Shown piece after piece: positions 26,475 to 35,142 of a DNA stretch of 64,000 nucleotides. The DNA comes from Palsa-504 sp963739135 (lineage in GTDB: Bacteria; Actinomycetota; Actinomycetes; Streptosporangiales; Streptosporangiaceae), in the NCBI GenBank assembly GCA_963739135.1, contig CAVTZG010000030.1, positions 1-64,000 of the forward strand. The letters are read 5' to 3'. Each line of letters opens with the position of its first letter. Position 1 is the first letter of the stretch. Both the position numbers and the translations under genes were made by a program. Under the pieces are notes generated by a model. The model was not told the origin of the DNA, ran no database searches, and saw only the letters and a program-made list of their open reading frames with translations.

Positions 26475-27653
26475 GTGCGGAAACTCATCCACCGGGTCGG
26501 CCGTATCGGCGCCGCCGTCGGCGCGGCCACCCTGCTGGCCGGCTGCGGCCTGTCCAGCGTCGCCGGTCCGCCGGGTGGTCCGGCGACCGGTCCCTCGGTC
26601 ACGATCACGCAGGACGTGCCCCCCACGGCCCTGCTGACGGTAATGATCGGGTCCACCTCGGGCCCGGCGCTGTCAGGCCTGGTGGCCAGCACCGCCCGGC
26701 CGAACGAGGACGTGAGGATCTTGCAGGCAGGGACGCCGGCCAGGACGATCGTCGCGTCCGACTCCCCGGCACCGTCGGTGATCACCATGCCGGGCCAGCC
26801 GCTGGCTCCAGGCGGCGGCCAGACGGACTATCAGACGGCTCAGTACGCCAAGCGGCTGCAGGCCTGGCGGGCCAAGCATGCCGCGGAGGTGCGGGACGAG
26901 GCGGCAAGGAACCGCGAGAACGTCTCGGTCTGGCTGACCGGGCTTGGGATCGCGCAAAAGATCAGCCGCTTGGCCGATCCGCCCGGCGACGCGGGTTCGC
27001 TGGCCGCCGAGAGCGGGCTCGCGGCCAGCGCGCTGACGGATCTGCAGGCGGAGGCCGGGAACATCTTCGGCAACCACCGGGTGATCGTCCTGTTCTGCGA
27101 CGGCCTGAGCGGCGGGCTTCCGGTCGGCGAGCTGACCGGGGTCGACGTCATCGTCGTCACCAGCTATCTGCCAACGGCGGCGGCGGCCAGCGCGGCTCAG
27201 GCCGACCTGCTGGGGGCCGGGGCGGCCCAGGCCGCCGTGGTCGGGCCGGAGGTGACCGCCGCCCAGCTCGCCGGGCTGGTCTCGGCCGGCCTGAGCCAGG
27301 GCGCGGGGGCGGGGACCGATTCGGTCTCGGCGCCGCTCCTGTTCGGCAATGACAGCTTTGCGCTCGGCCCGGTGGCCATCCGGGAACTCAAGGGGTTGCT
27401 GCCGCAGCTGCGGGAGCGGGGAGCGACCGCGGTGATCAGCGGTTTTGCCTCAACCCCCGGTACGGCCGAGGCCAACTACATCTTGTCTTACGAGAGAGCG
27501 ACAGCGGTTGCAAATTTTTTCGAATCCAACGAAATACCGACATCCTCGCTGATCATCGTGGGACACGGCGCGAGTGACTTGGTGGGTTCGGGAGCCTCGG
27601 GCGCGAACCGGCGAGTGCTCGTCGTGATCGAGAAGTCAGCCGGCGGATCCTAA
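26475..27653 (+). CDS. Lipoprotein with C-terminal OmpA-like domain
   Basis: A 392-residue exported protein. The lipobox LLAGC at about residues 19-23 indicates lipid anchoring outside the membrane. The last about 95 residues form an OmpA-like peptidoglycan-binding domain: FGNDSFALGPVAIRELKGLL, VISGFASTPGTAEANYILSY, ERATAVANFFESNEI and ANRRVLVVIEK. The central part may be an alpha/beta domain (VIVLFCDGLSGGLPVGEL, VDVIVVTSYL). GTG start after AAGGAG. It lies between two similar membrane-protein genes, suggesting a cell-envelope complex. Confidence 0.82.
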   Translation: MRKLIHRVGRIGAAVGAATLLAGCGLSSVAGPPGGPATGPSVTITQDVPPTALLTVMIGSTSGPALSGLVASTARPNEDVRILQAGTPARTIVASDSPAPSVITMPGQPLAPGGGQTDYQTAQYAKRLQAWRAKHAAEVRDEAARNRENVSVWLTGLGIAQKISRLADPPGDAGSLAAESGLAASALTDLQAEAGNIFGNHRVIVLFCDGLSGGLPVGELTGVDVIVVTSYLPTAAAASAAQADLLGAGAAQAAVVGPEVTAAQLAGLVSAGLSQGAGAGTDSVSAPLLFGNDSFALGPVAIRELKGLLPQLRERGATAVISGFASTPGTAEANYILSYERATAVANFFESNEIPTSSLIIVGHGASDLVGSGASGANRRVLVVIEKSAGGS

Positions 27654-27728
27654 GGTGTGGTAGGTCCCGGGGCGACGCTGAGGTCGTTGCCCCGGGACCC
27701 GTGTTCGGTGGGCTGCCTTGCTCCTTGT

Positions 27729-29081
27729 TTAGCGGCCGAGGACCTCGGCCAGGTAGGCGGGACCGTCGATCGGCGCCTGGCCGGCGATATCGGCTGCCGT
27801 GGCCGAGGGCGCTTGCGGGACGCAGGCCCTCGGGTCGAAGGCGGCCTGGCGTCGGCCGGCCAGGTAGGCACGGTCGCCGTCTCCGACCGCTTCCCAGTCG
27901 CGACCGCACCGCTCCCAGGCCGCGGCGGCCAAGGCGGTCCAGTCCTCGTGCGCCGAGTGCGGGGCCAGTCCGGCCGGGCTGCGTTCCGCACGAAGGGCCG
28001 CATCGGCCCAGCGCAGGGCACGCCTGATCCGGTGTCCCTTGGCGCTGCGGACCGGCCACAGCTTATCCTGCACTACCTCGATCCAACTCTCCTGCAGTTC
28101 GTCCAGCGGAAACGGGAGCTGCAGCTCGGCCCGGACCCGGTCCGGCGTGACTCTTGTGAAAGCGGCCTGAGCTAGGACGCGGCGGACGGACGGGTCCACC
28201 AGCCTGGTCAGGCAGCGGGCGAGCGCGCCGCAATCCGCGCCCGGCGCCAACGTCGCCTCGACTATCGCCTGTCCCTTCGCGCCGTCATGCCGGACGAACA
28301 GGTCGGAGTAGGGCGACAGCCCGGGCTGGAAGAGCCCATCGGGCACTAGGTCCGGATCGAGCATCCACTGCAGGCCGCCCAGGCGCACCCGGTCTTTCTC
28401 GAGGCTCTCGACCTCGGCGGTCACGTCGAATTCGGGTATCGGTGGCGGGGCGACAGGCCGCGGCCCGGATCGCCCGCCGATTGCTTCTCGCAGCCGTGTG
28501 GCGGCCACTGGCTCGTCCGCCGCCGCGATGGCCGCGACCGCCAGAGCGGCCTGGGCTGCCTGGTCGGGAAGCACCGCTGTGTCGATGTTGTCCAGTTGCC
28601 CGAGCAGCTTGGCCAAGGCGTGGTGTGCCTCAGCGCGGGCCCGCGCGGGCAGGCCGGCGCGTTCGGCGAGCCCGGCGGCCTCGGCCGCCCACCAGGGCGA
28701 GCCGGGCGGAACCGGGCTGCTGGCCCGTGCCGCGTCGAGGCGGGCCAGTTTCGACAACGTTCCGGCGAGCCCGGGCTCGGGCGAGAGCACGCGTGCTCCC
28801 GCTGACGCTCCGACTGGCTCGGCCGCGGTGTCGGACACCACACTCGGCGCTTCCGCGCCGAACAACCGGATGAGCATCGCTGCTACCTGCTGACCGACCG
28901 CGATGGACCCGTCCGTCCCGGCGGCATCCACTACCACCCGGCATAGACGGCCACCGGCACGGTCGAAGGCCAGGTCCAGACCCGGCACAGGAATCAAAGG
29001 GGCTTCTCCTGCCACCCCCGCGGGGAGACCCTCGAAGATCACCTGACCGGTCTCGCGCTCAAAACTCGGCGTGAGGTTCAT
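27729..29081 (-). CDS. Hypothetical protein of the OmpA/membrane locus
   Basis: About 450 residues, no known domain. The N-terminal strand-rich part (SFERETGQVIFEGLP, PGLDLAFDRAGGRLCRVVVD) is followed by a helical middle and a conserved-looking C-terminal block: GLFQPGLSPYSDLFVRHDG, AIVEATLAPGAD, LTRLVDPSVRRVLAQAAF and RSAKGHRIRRALRWADAALR. No signal or membrane segment. It is the last gene of a minus-strand run behind the 305-residue membrane protein and sigma-like gene. ATG 29081 fits the N-terminus best; ATG 29111 and 29168 are possible. Confidence 0.7.
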   Translation of the reverse strand: MNLTPSFERETGQVIFEGLPAGVAGEAPLIPVPGLDLAFDRAGGRLCRVVVDAAGTDGSIAVGQQVAAMLIRLFGAEAPSVVSDTAAEPVGASAGARVLSPEPGLAGTLSKLARLDAARASSPVPPGSPWWAAEAAGLAERAGLPARARAEAHHALAKLLGQLDNIDTAVLPDQAAQAALAVAAIAAADEPVAATRLREAIGGRSGPRPVAPPPIPEFDVTAEVESLEKDRVRLGGLQWMLDPDLVPDGLFQPGLSPYSDLFVRHDGAKGQAIVEATLAPGADCGALARCLTRLVDPSVRRVLAQAAFTRVTPDRVRAELQLPFPLDELQESWIEVVQDKLWPVRSAKGHRIRRALRWADAALRAERSPAGLAPHSAHEDWTALAAAAWERCGRDWEAVGDGDRAYLAGRRQAAFDPRACVPQAPSATAADIAGQAPIDGPAYLAEVLGR

Positions 29082-29228
29082 AACTACAACTTCGCACCGT
29101 ATAGCCGCCATGGCCAGCATCTTCTGATGGAACTTCAGTTCGTGTCCGCTGGGGACAGACGGCGGCACGCTTTGGTTGAGCTACATCTGGCGGGTCACTG
29201 TGTGCAGGGAGCGGCGAACTGCGCCAAG

Positions 29229-30146
29229 TCACGTCGTCGTCGAGAACAGAGCACGGATGGCCTGGTCGAGCGCGGCGTCCCACTTGGCGGGGTCGACACC
29301 CTCCGGGGCGGCCGAGCGAAGCGCCCACGGGAGGAGCATGTGATGCAGGCTGCCAATGTGACGCTGCAGCTTCTCGGCGGCCTGGCGTTCGGCTGCACGG
29401 GCGTCCTCGGCGATCTGAGCCGCGCGGCGGGCGGCGCCGCGCGCCCGGGAGTGGTTAAGGAACCGGGTCCGGGCCAGCACCGCGGAGCCACACAGGACCA
29501 GGCCGGCCGAGATAGCGGTCAGCAGGGCGGACTGCAGGACGGCGACCGGCAGTGAGTCGCTCGACACGGTGATCAGGAACTCGGTGCGGAGCCCCATCAA
29601 CGCGAGGTACCCCACGGTGACCACCGCCGCGAGCACGCCGCGCCGCCTCGGGTGGCCCCGGGTGATCTCGAAGCCCAGCATCGCCCCGATCGACGCGACC
29701 ACCAGGATGAACGTGACGAGCCAGGTCCCGGCGGAGTTGAGGCCGAACGCCTGGGCGGCCCAGTTCAGCGGTACGGCATCCAGGATGACGAGAGCGACGA
29801 CGATCGCGAGGCCCAGCCCGAAGCCCAGGATCCGGTGGTCGCCGGGATCGAGCTTGACGGCCAGGTTCGACTCGTGCTGTTCGGTGTCTGCTTCGATCAC
29901 CTCGGCCTGGTTGGTGCGTCCGGCCAGTTCCCGCAGATGGACGCGGGTGCGCAGGATGTCCTTGATCTCCTTGGCCACCCTGGGGTGTTGCTCCAGCAGC
30001 CGCGTAATCGTGGCGGTCGCGTGGGCCTGCAAGGCGGCGCCGGCCAACGCCGTCGATTCGGCGTCGGACTGCGCGGCCAGGATCGGGTCGTCGTGTTCGG
30101 GATCCGGGTTGGGATCGCCATGCTCGGTGATGGTTTCGATGGTCAT
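29229..30146 (-). CDS. Four-helix membrane protein, unknown
   Basis: A 305-residue protein: acidic N-terminus, a helical segment (ATATITRLLEQHPRVAKEIKD), four membrane helices from about residue 107 (FGLGLAIVVALVILDAV; TWLVTFILVVASIGAMLGF; GVLAAVVTVGYLALMG; VLQSALLTAISAGLVLC) and a C-terminal coiled coil (ARGAARRAAQIAEDARAAER). GAGGAGG precedes the ATG. It is probably co-transcribed with the sigma-like gene upstream and the 450-residue gene downstream. Its layout mirrors the protein at 25470. Confidence 0.72.
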   Translation of the reverse strand: MTIETITEHGDPNPDPEHDDPILAAQSDAESTALAGAALQAHATATITRLLEQHPRVAKEIKDILRTRVHLRELAGRTNQAEVIEADTEQHESNLAVKLDPGDHRILGFGLGLAIVVALVILDAVPLNWAAQAFGLNSAGTWLVTFILVVASIGAMLGFEITRGHPRRRGVLAAVVTVGYLALMGLRTEFLITVSSDSLPVAVLQSALLTAISAGLVLCGSAVLARTRFLNHSRARGAARRAAQIAEDARAAERQAAEKLQRHIGSLHHMLLPWALRSAAPEGVDPAKWDAALDQAIRALFSTTT

Positions 30147-30228
30147 GTCTGCCTCCTCAGGTCACGCCCTGAAGGAGACGAGCCGGACGGGCGGCGAACC
30201 TGACACACGCTGCGTATGTCAGGTGGGT

Positions 30229-30924
30229 TCAGGTCAGTTCGTCACGCTGGACGACGGCCTGCAGCAGCGCCTTCACGTCCTCGCGGGCCCGGCGGAAGCG
30301 CTGGTGAAGCAGGTTCGCCGAGGCGCTCGGCTGAGCGAAGTACTCGGGGTAAGCGAGGCGGAAGGCGTCGTTCGAGTCGGCGTCGCTGGGCTCTGCGTTG
30401 ATCCCGTCGCGCAGGACCTGTTGGGCAGCGGCGTAGATCACCGCACGGTAGCGGTCGGGATCATCCGAGCGGCCCGGCACCGCTGCCTCGAGGCAGGCGC
30501 GCTGGGCGCGGAGCCGGTCGAGCCAGGACTCGGCCTGCACCGAGGTGCAGGCCGTATCGGCGATCGGCCGGGCCGGGGCCGGACCGCATACTAGGGCGCC
30601 GTGCTGGTCCGGGTTCTCCATCGGAATGGCCCGGGACAGTGTGTAGAGGCGGTACGCCTCATGCTTCAGCACCGTGATGAAGTAGGCGCGCCGATCGTCG
30701 ATATGCTCTGGGTGCTTCACTGTGCCGGCCGCGCACAAGGCCGCCTGCCAGAGATCCTCGATCAGGTCACAGTCGCCCGCCAACTTCCGGACAAAGCTTC
30801 TGACCTGCGGATCCTGCCAGAGGGCCAGCAACTCTTGCTGGAAGTCCGACGATCCGCCGGGGGCATCCAGGTTGTTCACGATGCGCACCCCCGTTCGGGA
30901 AGCCTCTGCTAAGTCTAGCTTCAC
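30229..30924 (-). CDS. Sigma-factor-like regulatory protein
   Basis: A 231-residue protein. Residues about 30-100 (LWQDPQVRSFVRKLAGDCDL, IEDLWQAAL, RRAYFITVLKHEAYRLY) follow the pattern of sigma-70 region 2 with its -10 recognition helix, and the C-terminal LLHQRFRRAREDVKALL resembles the region 4 recognition helix. The linker is longer than in ECF factors and the match is weak, so this is a divergent sigma-like protein at best. It heads the minus-strand run with the membrane protein at 29229, and may direct expression of the OmpA locus. Confidence 0.55.
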   Translation of the reverse strand: MKLDLAEASRTGVRIVNNLDAPGGSSDFQQELLALWQDPQVRSFVRKLAGDCDLIEDLWQAALCAAGTVKHPEHIDDRRAYFITVLKHEAYRLYTLSRAIPMENPDQHGALVCGPAPARPIADTACTSVQAESWLDRLRAQRACLEAAVPGRSDDPDRYRAVIYAAAQQVLRDGINAEPSDADSNDAFRLAYPEYFAQPSASANLLHQRFRRAREDVKALLQAVVQRDELT

Positions 30925-31190
30925 CTCCCTGGGCCCGACAATACCCCGACTAGTTCAATACTACCCAGACAGAGGCTAACAATCTAAGATCTAGTAGAGT
31001 CTACCGATAATAGGTAGAATCCATTGTCGATTTGAGATTGTGACCAAGCTCAGGTAATAGTTGTTATCGTTAAGTCCTAGCACTCTCAGTCGGCATGCTC
31101 TATGTTTGGGAGATCCGTTGAGCGATCACTGCTCGCTGGCCACGGCGTACTCAGCATCAGAGCTAGCTGTGCTTCCCGGGAGGTGACCGT
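30925..31190. promoter_or_regulatory. AT-rich divergent promoter region
   Basis: This 266-base stretch is far more AT-rich than its surroundings and separates the sigma-like and XRE-type genes. It contains TCTACC and GGTAGA as an inverted pair at 31000-31018, an adjacent AGATCTAGTAGAG patch, and TTATCG-type AT-rich motifs near 31065. It probably holds the promoters of both sides and binding sites for the XRE protein. Base composition suggests horizontal origin. Confidence 0.55.
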
Positions 31191-32264
31191 ATGCAACCCG
31201 CGCCCCCGGCCCTACAGCTGGCTCAACGGCTTCGCCAGCTCCGCCAGCAGTGGTCTGACGCGCGCTTGACCCAGGAGAAGCTGGCCACCGCGTTCAGCGT
31301 CGAGGAGAAATTGGCCGCGGCCACCGTGTCCTCATGGGAAAGCCTCAGCACGCCGAAGCTCCCTCCGCGCCACCGGCTTCTCGCCTACGCGCGGTTCTTT
31401 GCGACGCAGCGGTCGGTCGAGGCGGCGGCCCCAACGCTGCTGGCGCTTGAGGAACTTACCGCGGACGAGCATGCCGTCTACGAGACCCTTGAATCGGAGC
31501 TACTCAGGCTCAGGGGCGCGGCGGCGGGGGAGTCTGCCGAAGAAGAGATAGCGTTCAGCAGATCCTGGCATTTTGCCGACACCGGCCGTGTTACCTTTGT
31601 CTGCGCGGAGTTGCCTAGCGAGGAGACCGGGCCGCTAGCAGATCCGACGAATCCGAACTATACGGAACTACAGGCATTTGCGGACGTGGATGCCCTCATG
31701 GAGCTGCATGGGCATGTACGGGCAGAAAACCCGAAGATGCTCGTGCACTATAAGATCCCCGCCGAGATAGACCGCGACGATCTTACTGGGCACCTTATCC
31801 TTCTCGGCGGCTTCGTCTGGAACGAGATAACAGAGCGGTTGTCCGAGATGGCTAGACTGCCTATAAGGCAGCTCGAACATCCTGAGCTCCTTACCGGAGA
31901 AATCTTCATCGCCGACGTGAATGGTAACGAGAAGGAATTCTGGCCGAAATGGGCCGACCGCGAGCGCAAGGTGCTCGAAGAGGATGTAGGCCTGCTCGCC
32001 CGGGTGCCGAATCCGCTTAACTCGAACCGTACACTTACCATATGTAACGGCATTCATAGCAGGGGGGTGTATGGCGCCGTGAGCAGCCTTACCGACGCGT
32101 CGCTCCGCGATGCCAATGAGCGGTATATTTCCACGCACTTCGGAACTTCTGGATCGTTCGCAATACTGATGTCGGTTAAAGTTATCAACAACAAGGCGAT
32201 GACTCCCGACCTGGGCGGGCGCGGAGTGGTGCTCTACCAGTGGTCACAGGGCAGAGCCGCATGA
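31191..32264 (+). CDS. XRE HTH protein with putative ligand-sensing domain
   Basis: A 357-residue protein. Residues about 8-70 are an XRE-type HTH (LAQRLRQLRQQW, TQEKLATAF, ATVSSWES). From residue about 120 a second domain begins with WHFADTGRVTFVCAELP and includes TGHLILLGGFVWNEITERL, EDVGLLARVPNPLNSNRTL, TICNGIHSRGVYGAVSSL and RDANERYISTHFG. The GG-x-N loop and the later asparagine/glycine loop resemble nucleotide- or small-ligand-binding Rossmann-like sensor domains, but I cannot name the family. GGGAGGTGA precedes the ATG. Its TGA overlaps the next ATG by four bases, so the pair is translationally coupled. Confidence 0.75.
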   Translation: MQPAPPALQLAQRLRQLRQQWSDARLTQEKLATAFSVEEKLAAATVSSWESLSTPKLPPRHRLLAYARFFATQRSVEAAAPTLLALEELTADEHAVYETLESELLRLRGAAAGESAEEEIAFSRSWHFADTGRVTFVCAELPSEETGPLADPTNPNYTELQAFADVDALMELHGHVRAENPKMLVHYKIPAEIDRDDLTGHLILLGGFVWNEITERLSEMARLPIRQLEHPELLTGEIFIADVNGNEKEFWPKWADRERKVLEEDVGLLARVPNPLNSNRTLTICNGIHSRGVYGAVSSLTDASLRDANERYISTHFGTSGSFAILMSVKVINNKAMTPDLGGRGVVLYQWSQGRAA

Positions 32265-33745
32265 GCATCCCCGGCCTCGGGTCCGAGGCAGCGTCCGAAA
32301 TGAGCGAGCACGCCGAGCCCATCCGGCAGCTTGGCACGCACCGCAAGCTCGTCAGCCAGACGGAACAGCTGACCCTAGATGCCACGCTAGCCCTCGACGC
32401 CATCATCGTGCCTGCGTCAAGGCCTGCTCGAAACCTGGAGCAGGCCATCACATTGGCTCGGGCCGCGGACTGCGCGCTGCTCATCCTGTGCAGTCACAAA
32501 CTGGAACCCGCCGAGGTGCATCAGCTGCTCGGCGAGCGGTCGTTCAACGGTGCGATTGTGGTCAAGCTGCCCAAAGACTACTGTCATGAGCTGCTCGAGT
32601 TCCGCGCTCTAGAGTCAATTAGAGGTGACCTGCCAAAGGCCTGCTCCAGCTATGTGACAGACCTCAGCACGAAGCGAAACGTGGGCCTCCTCCTAGCCCG
32701 AATGGTGGGGTGGCGGCGCATATTCTTCCTTGACGATGACATCAGGGATATCAGCTATCCGGACCTGCAGAGCACGGTATCCATGCTCGGGGCCTTTCCC
32801 GCGGCGGGCATACGAGTGAACAGCTTTCCCGATAATTCGGTCGCCTGCCACGCCCACCGGGCGACCCGGGGGTTGCAGGATGTCTTCGTTACCGGAGCGG
32901 CATTGGCCGTGGACTGCCAGAAGAAGAGCGGATTCTTCCCCGATACGTACAACGAGGATTGGCTATTTTTCTACGACGATGCGCGCACCGGGCGGCTGGG
33001 CAGCTCAGGACTTAAGGCAACCCAGCTTCGCTACGATCCTTTCGCCGATGCGCAGCGCGCCGCGTGGCAGGAATTCGGCGACGTCCTAGCGGAGGGTCTG
33101 TACGCACTGCTCGATCACGGTCAAGGTGTTGAGTACGCCACGCGCGAGTATTGGGTTGACTTCCTCTACGCCAGGCGGAGATTTCTCGAAGCAATCATCG
33201 ACCGTTCTGGCACCGCAAAGCCAGAAATAAGAGAGCAGCTGCTGCGCTCAGTAGAGGCTGCGCTGAAATGCTCGATCACGATAGAGCCAAAAACGCTCGA
33301 GCGTTATGTCCGGCTGTGGCGACGGGATCTTCGTGACTGGGAGCGGCGGGTAGCTGGAATAGGCCAGACGCGATCCCTTGAGGTGGCGCTGAAGGAGTTG
33401 GAGCTCCAACTGCCGGCTGGCGGATGGATCTCTGACATGGCTCGCCCTACTCCGGAGGGCCTCACCGAGGAGCCTCCTACGGTACCGTTTACGGCGCCCG
33501 ATTACTTCAACCTCTTCAGGCCCAGTCCGGACGATGACGGCCGCACGGTTCCAGACCGGGGAAAGCGTGGCGGACGTAACAGGCGGGCCGGCATTCTTCC
33601 GCATCACGGGTCACCCAGCGTCCAAGAGGACGGGTTCTTCGCCTCAGCTCGGCGAGCCCTGCGGATAACCGGGCGCGAGGGTGCGCAGTCGGAGGCGAGC
33701 CCGTCGCTGGACGTCCAGCCGGCGGCGGAGACCATGTGTAGCTGA
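32261..33745 (+). CDS. Glycosyltransferase-like protein coupled to XRE sensor
   Basis: A 494-residue cytosolic protein with a GT-A-like core. AIIVPASRPARNLEQAI is the first strand and nucleotide-binding region; IFFLDDDIRDI at about residues 155-163 is a DxD-type metal motif; VFVTGAALAVDC and FFPDTYNEDWLFFYDD follow as in family-2 glycosyltransferases. The last about 200 residues are a helical and then disordered extension. Overlap ATGA with the XRE gene implies stoichiometric expression. The acceptor is unknown; nucleotide-sugar transfer is inferred from the motifs. Confidence 0.65.
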   Translation: MSIPGLGSEAASEMSEHAEPIRQLGTHRKLVSQTEQLTLDATLALDAIIVPASRPARNLEQAITLARAADCALLILCSHKLEPAEVHQLLGERSFNGAIVVKLPKDYCHELLEFRALESIRGDLPKACSSYVTDLSTKRNVGLLLARMVGWRRIFFLDDDIRDISYPDLQSTVSMLGAFPAAGIRVNSFPDNSVACHAHRATRGLQDVFVTGAALAVDCQKKSGFFPDTYNEDWLFFYDDARTGRLGSSGLKATQLRYDPFADAQRAAWQEFGDVLAEGLYALLDHGQGVEYATREYWVDFLYARRRFLEAIIDRSGTAKPEIREQLLRSVEAALKCSITIEPKTLERYVRLWRRDLRDWERRVAGIGQTRSLEVALKELELQLPAGGWISDMARPTPEGLTEEPPTVPFTAPDYFNLFRPSPDDDGRTVPDRGKRGGRNRRAGILPHHGSPSVQEDGFFASARRALRITGREGAQSEASPSLDVQPAAETMCS

Positions 33746-33899
33746 GGAGCCCGCGTCTGATTTAACCAAGCCCTACCACTTGAATACCGGCATGCAAATG
33801 CCAGACTGCTGTAGTGCTGCATACTTCGGCTGAGAAGGCGCAACGCCCTCCAGACCTGGTCGACAAGGACGTTTCTCGTATTCTGACCAGCGCCGATAT

Positions 33900-35123
33900 G
33901 TGCGAAGCCGAGCCGCCGACCGCCGACAGTACCGCCAGGTGACGGGGGAGGGCAGAACGCGGCTGACCCGCCCGGTATATGCACTTCTTCTATTTGTGTG
34001 CGCGCTCGTATTGGTTGATACCATCTTTTTTACAGCGCTGACGCCGCTGCTGCCCCACTATTCACGGGCGGCCCACCTGTCCAAGTCGGGAGCGGGCGTC
34101 CTGGTTGCTGGCTATGCCTTGGGCACCCTGGTCGGTGCGCTGCCCGGCGGACTGCTCACCGCCCGCCTAGGCTGCCGGAAGATCGTGCTGCTCGGGCTGA
34201 CCCTCATGAGCGTTTCGACGCTGGTCTTCGGTTCGGCGGCCATTGCCGGGATCCTTGATGCGGCCCGCTTCGTCCAGGGTCTGGGCGGGGCGTGTACCTG
34301 GGCCGCCGGCCTGGCCTGGCTGGCCACGGCGGCGCCCGAGGACCGGCGGGGAGAACTGCTCGGCGTGGCTCTCGGCGCCGCCGTGGCCGGAGCGCTGCTC
34401 GGCCCCGTGGTCGGGGCCGCGGCCTACGAGGTGGGGACTGAACCCGTGTTTGCCATGGCGGCGGTGGCCGGAGCGGTGCTTATGGTGGTGGCCTTCTTGG
34501 TGCGGGCCCCGCACAATACGATGCCGCAGGGGTTGCGGGAGGCCCTGGCTGCGGTGACCGATCGGCGGGTCAGCACGGGACTCTGGCTGACCATGCTGGC
34601 CGGGATGGCCTTCGGCGTCCTGGACGTGCTCGCGCCGCTACGGCTGGCCGAGCTGGGGGCCAGCGCCCTGCTCATCGCGGGCACGTTCCTGGCGGCCTCC
34701 GCGATCGAGGGCTCGCTCTCACCGCTGGCGGGTCGGCAGGCAGATCGCCGAGGCACCATCGTCCCTGTCACGATCTCGCTGGTCGCCGCCGTCGCTGTCA
34801 GCCTGCTGGCTCCCACGCTGGGGTCAAAGCGTCTGCTCATTCCGGTCCTGGTCGTGGGGATGCCTGCCTTTGGTGCCCTTTTCTCCCCGGCCATGGCCTT
34901 GCTGAGCAAGGGCGCGCACCGGCTCCAGCTCGACCAGGGCCTGGCGTTCGGCCTGGGCAACCTGGCCTGGGCCGGCGGCCAGGCCGTCGCGGCCGCGGGA
35001 AGCGGGGCGCTCGCCCAGGCGACATCGGATCTGGTCCCCTACTGCCTGCTCGCGGGTGCCTGCCTGGCGACCCTTGGCGTCATCCACGTCCGGCGCAAGC
35101 GAAAACCGCGGTCGCCGAGCTGA
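33900..35123 (+). CDS. MFS transporter of the XRE/GT island
   Basis: A 407-residue 12-helix transporter. GALPGGLLTARLGCRKIVLLG is close to motif A between helices 2 and 3, and FVQGLGGACTWAAGLAWL matches helix 5 of exporters. GTG 33900 is the apparent start, before the first helix YALLLFVCALVLVDTIFF. It follows the GT-like gene after a 154-base gap with a small inverted repeat (GGCAT-ATGCC at 33789-33802). GC content returns to the window norm inside this gene, unlike its neighbours. It may export the island's product. Confidence 0.85.
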   Translation: MRSRAADRRQYRQVTGEGRTRLTRPVYALLLFVCALVLVDTIFFTALTPLLPHYSRAAHLSKSGAGVLVAGYALGTLVGALPGGLLTARLGCRKIVLLGLTLMSVSTLVFGSAAIAGILDAARFVQGLGGACTWAAGLAWLATAAPEDRRGELLGVALGAAVAGALLGPVVGAAAYEVGTEPVFAMAAVAGAVLMVVAFLVRAPHNTMPQGLREALAAVTDRRVSTGLWLTMLAGMAFGVLDVLAPLRLAELGASALLIAGTFLAASAIEGSLSPLAGRQADRRGTIVPVTISLVAAVAVSLLAPTLGSKRLLIPVLVVGMPAFGALFSPAMALLSKGAHRLQLDQGLAFGLGNLAWAGGQAVAAAGSGALAQATSDLVPYCLLAGACLATLGVIHVRRKRKPRSPS

Positions 35124-35142
35124 GACTGGGCCGCTCCGGTCG

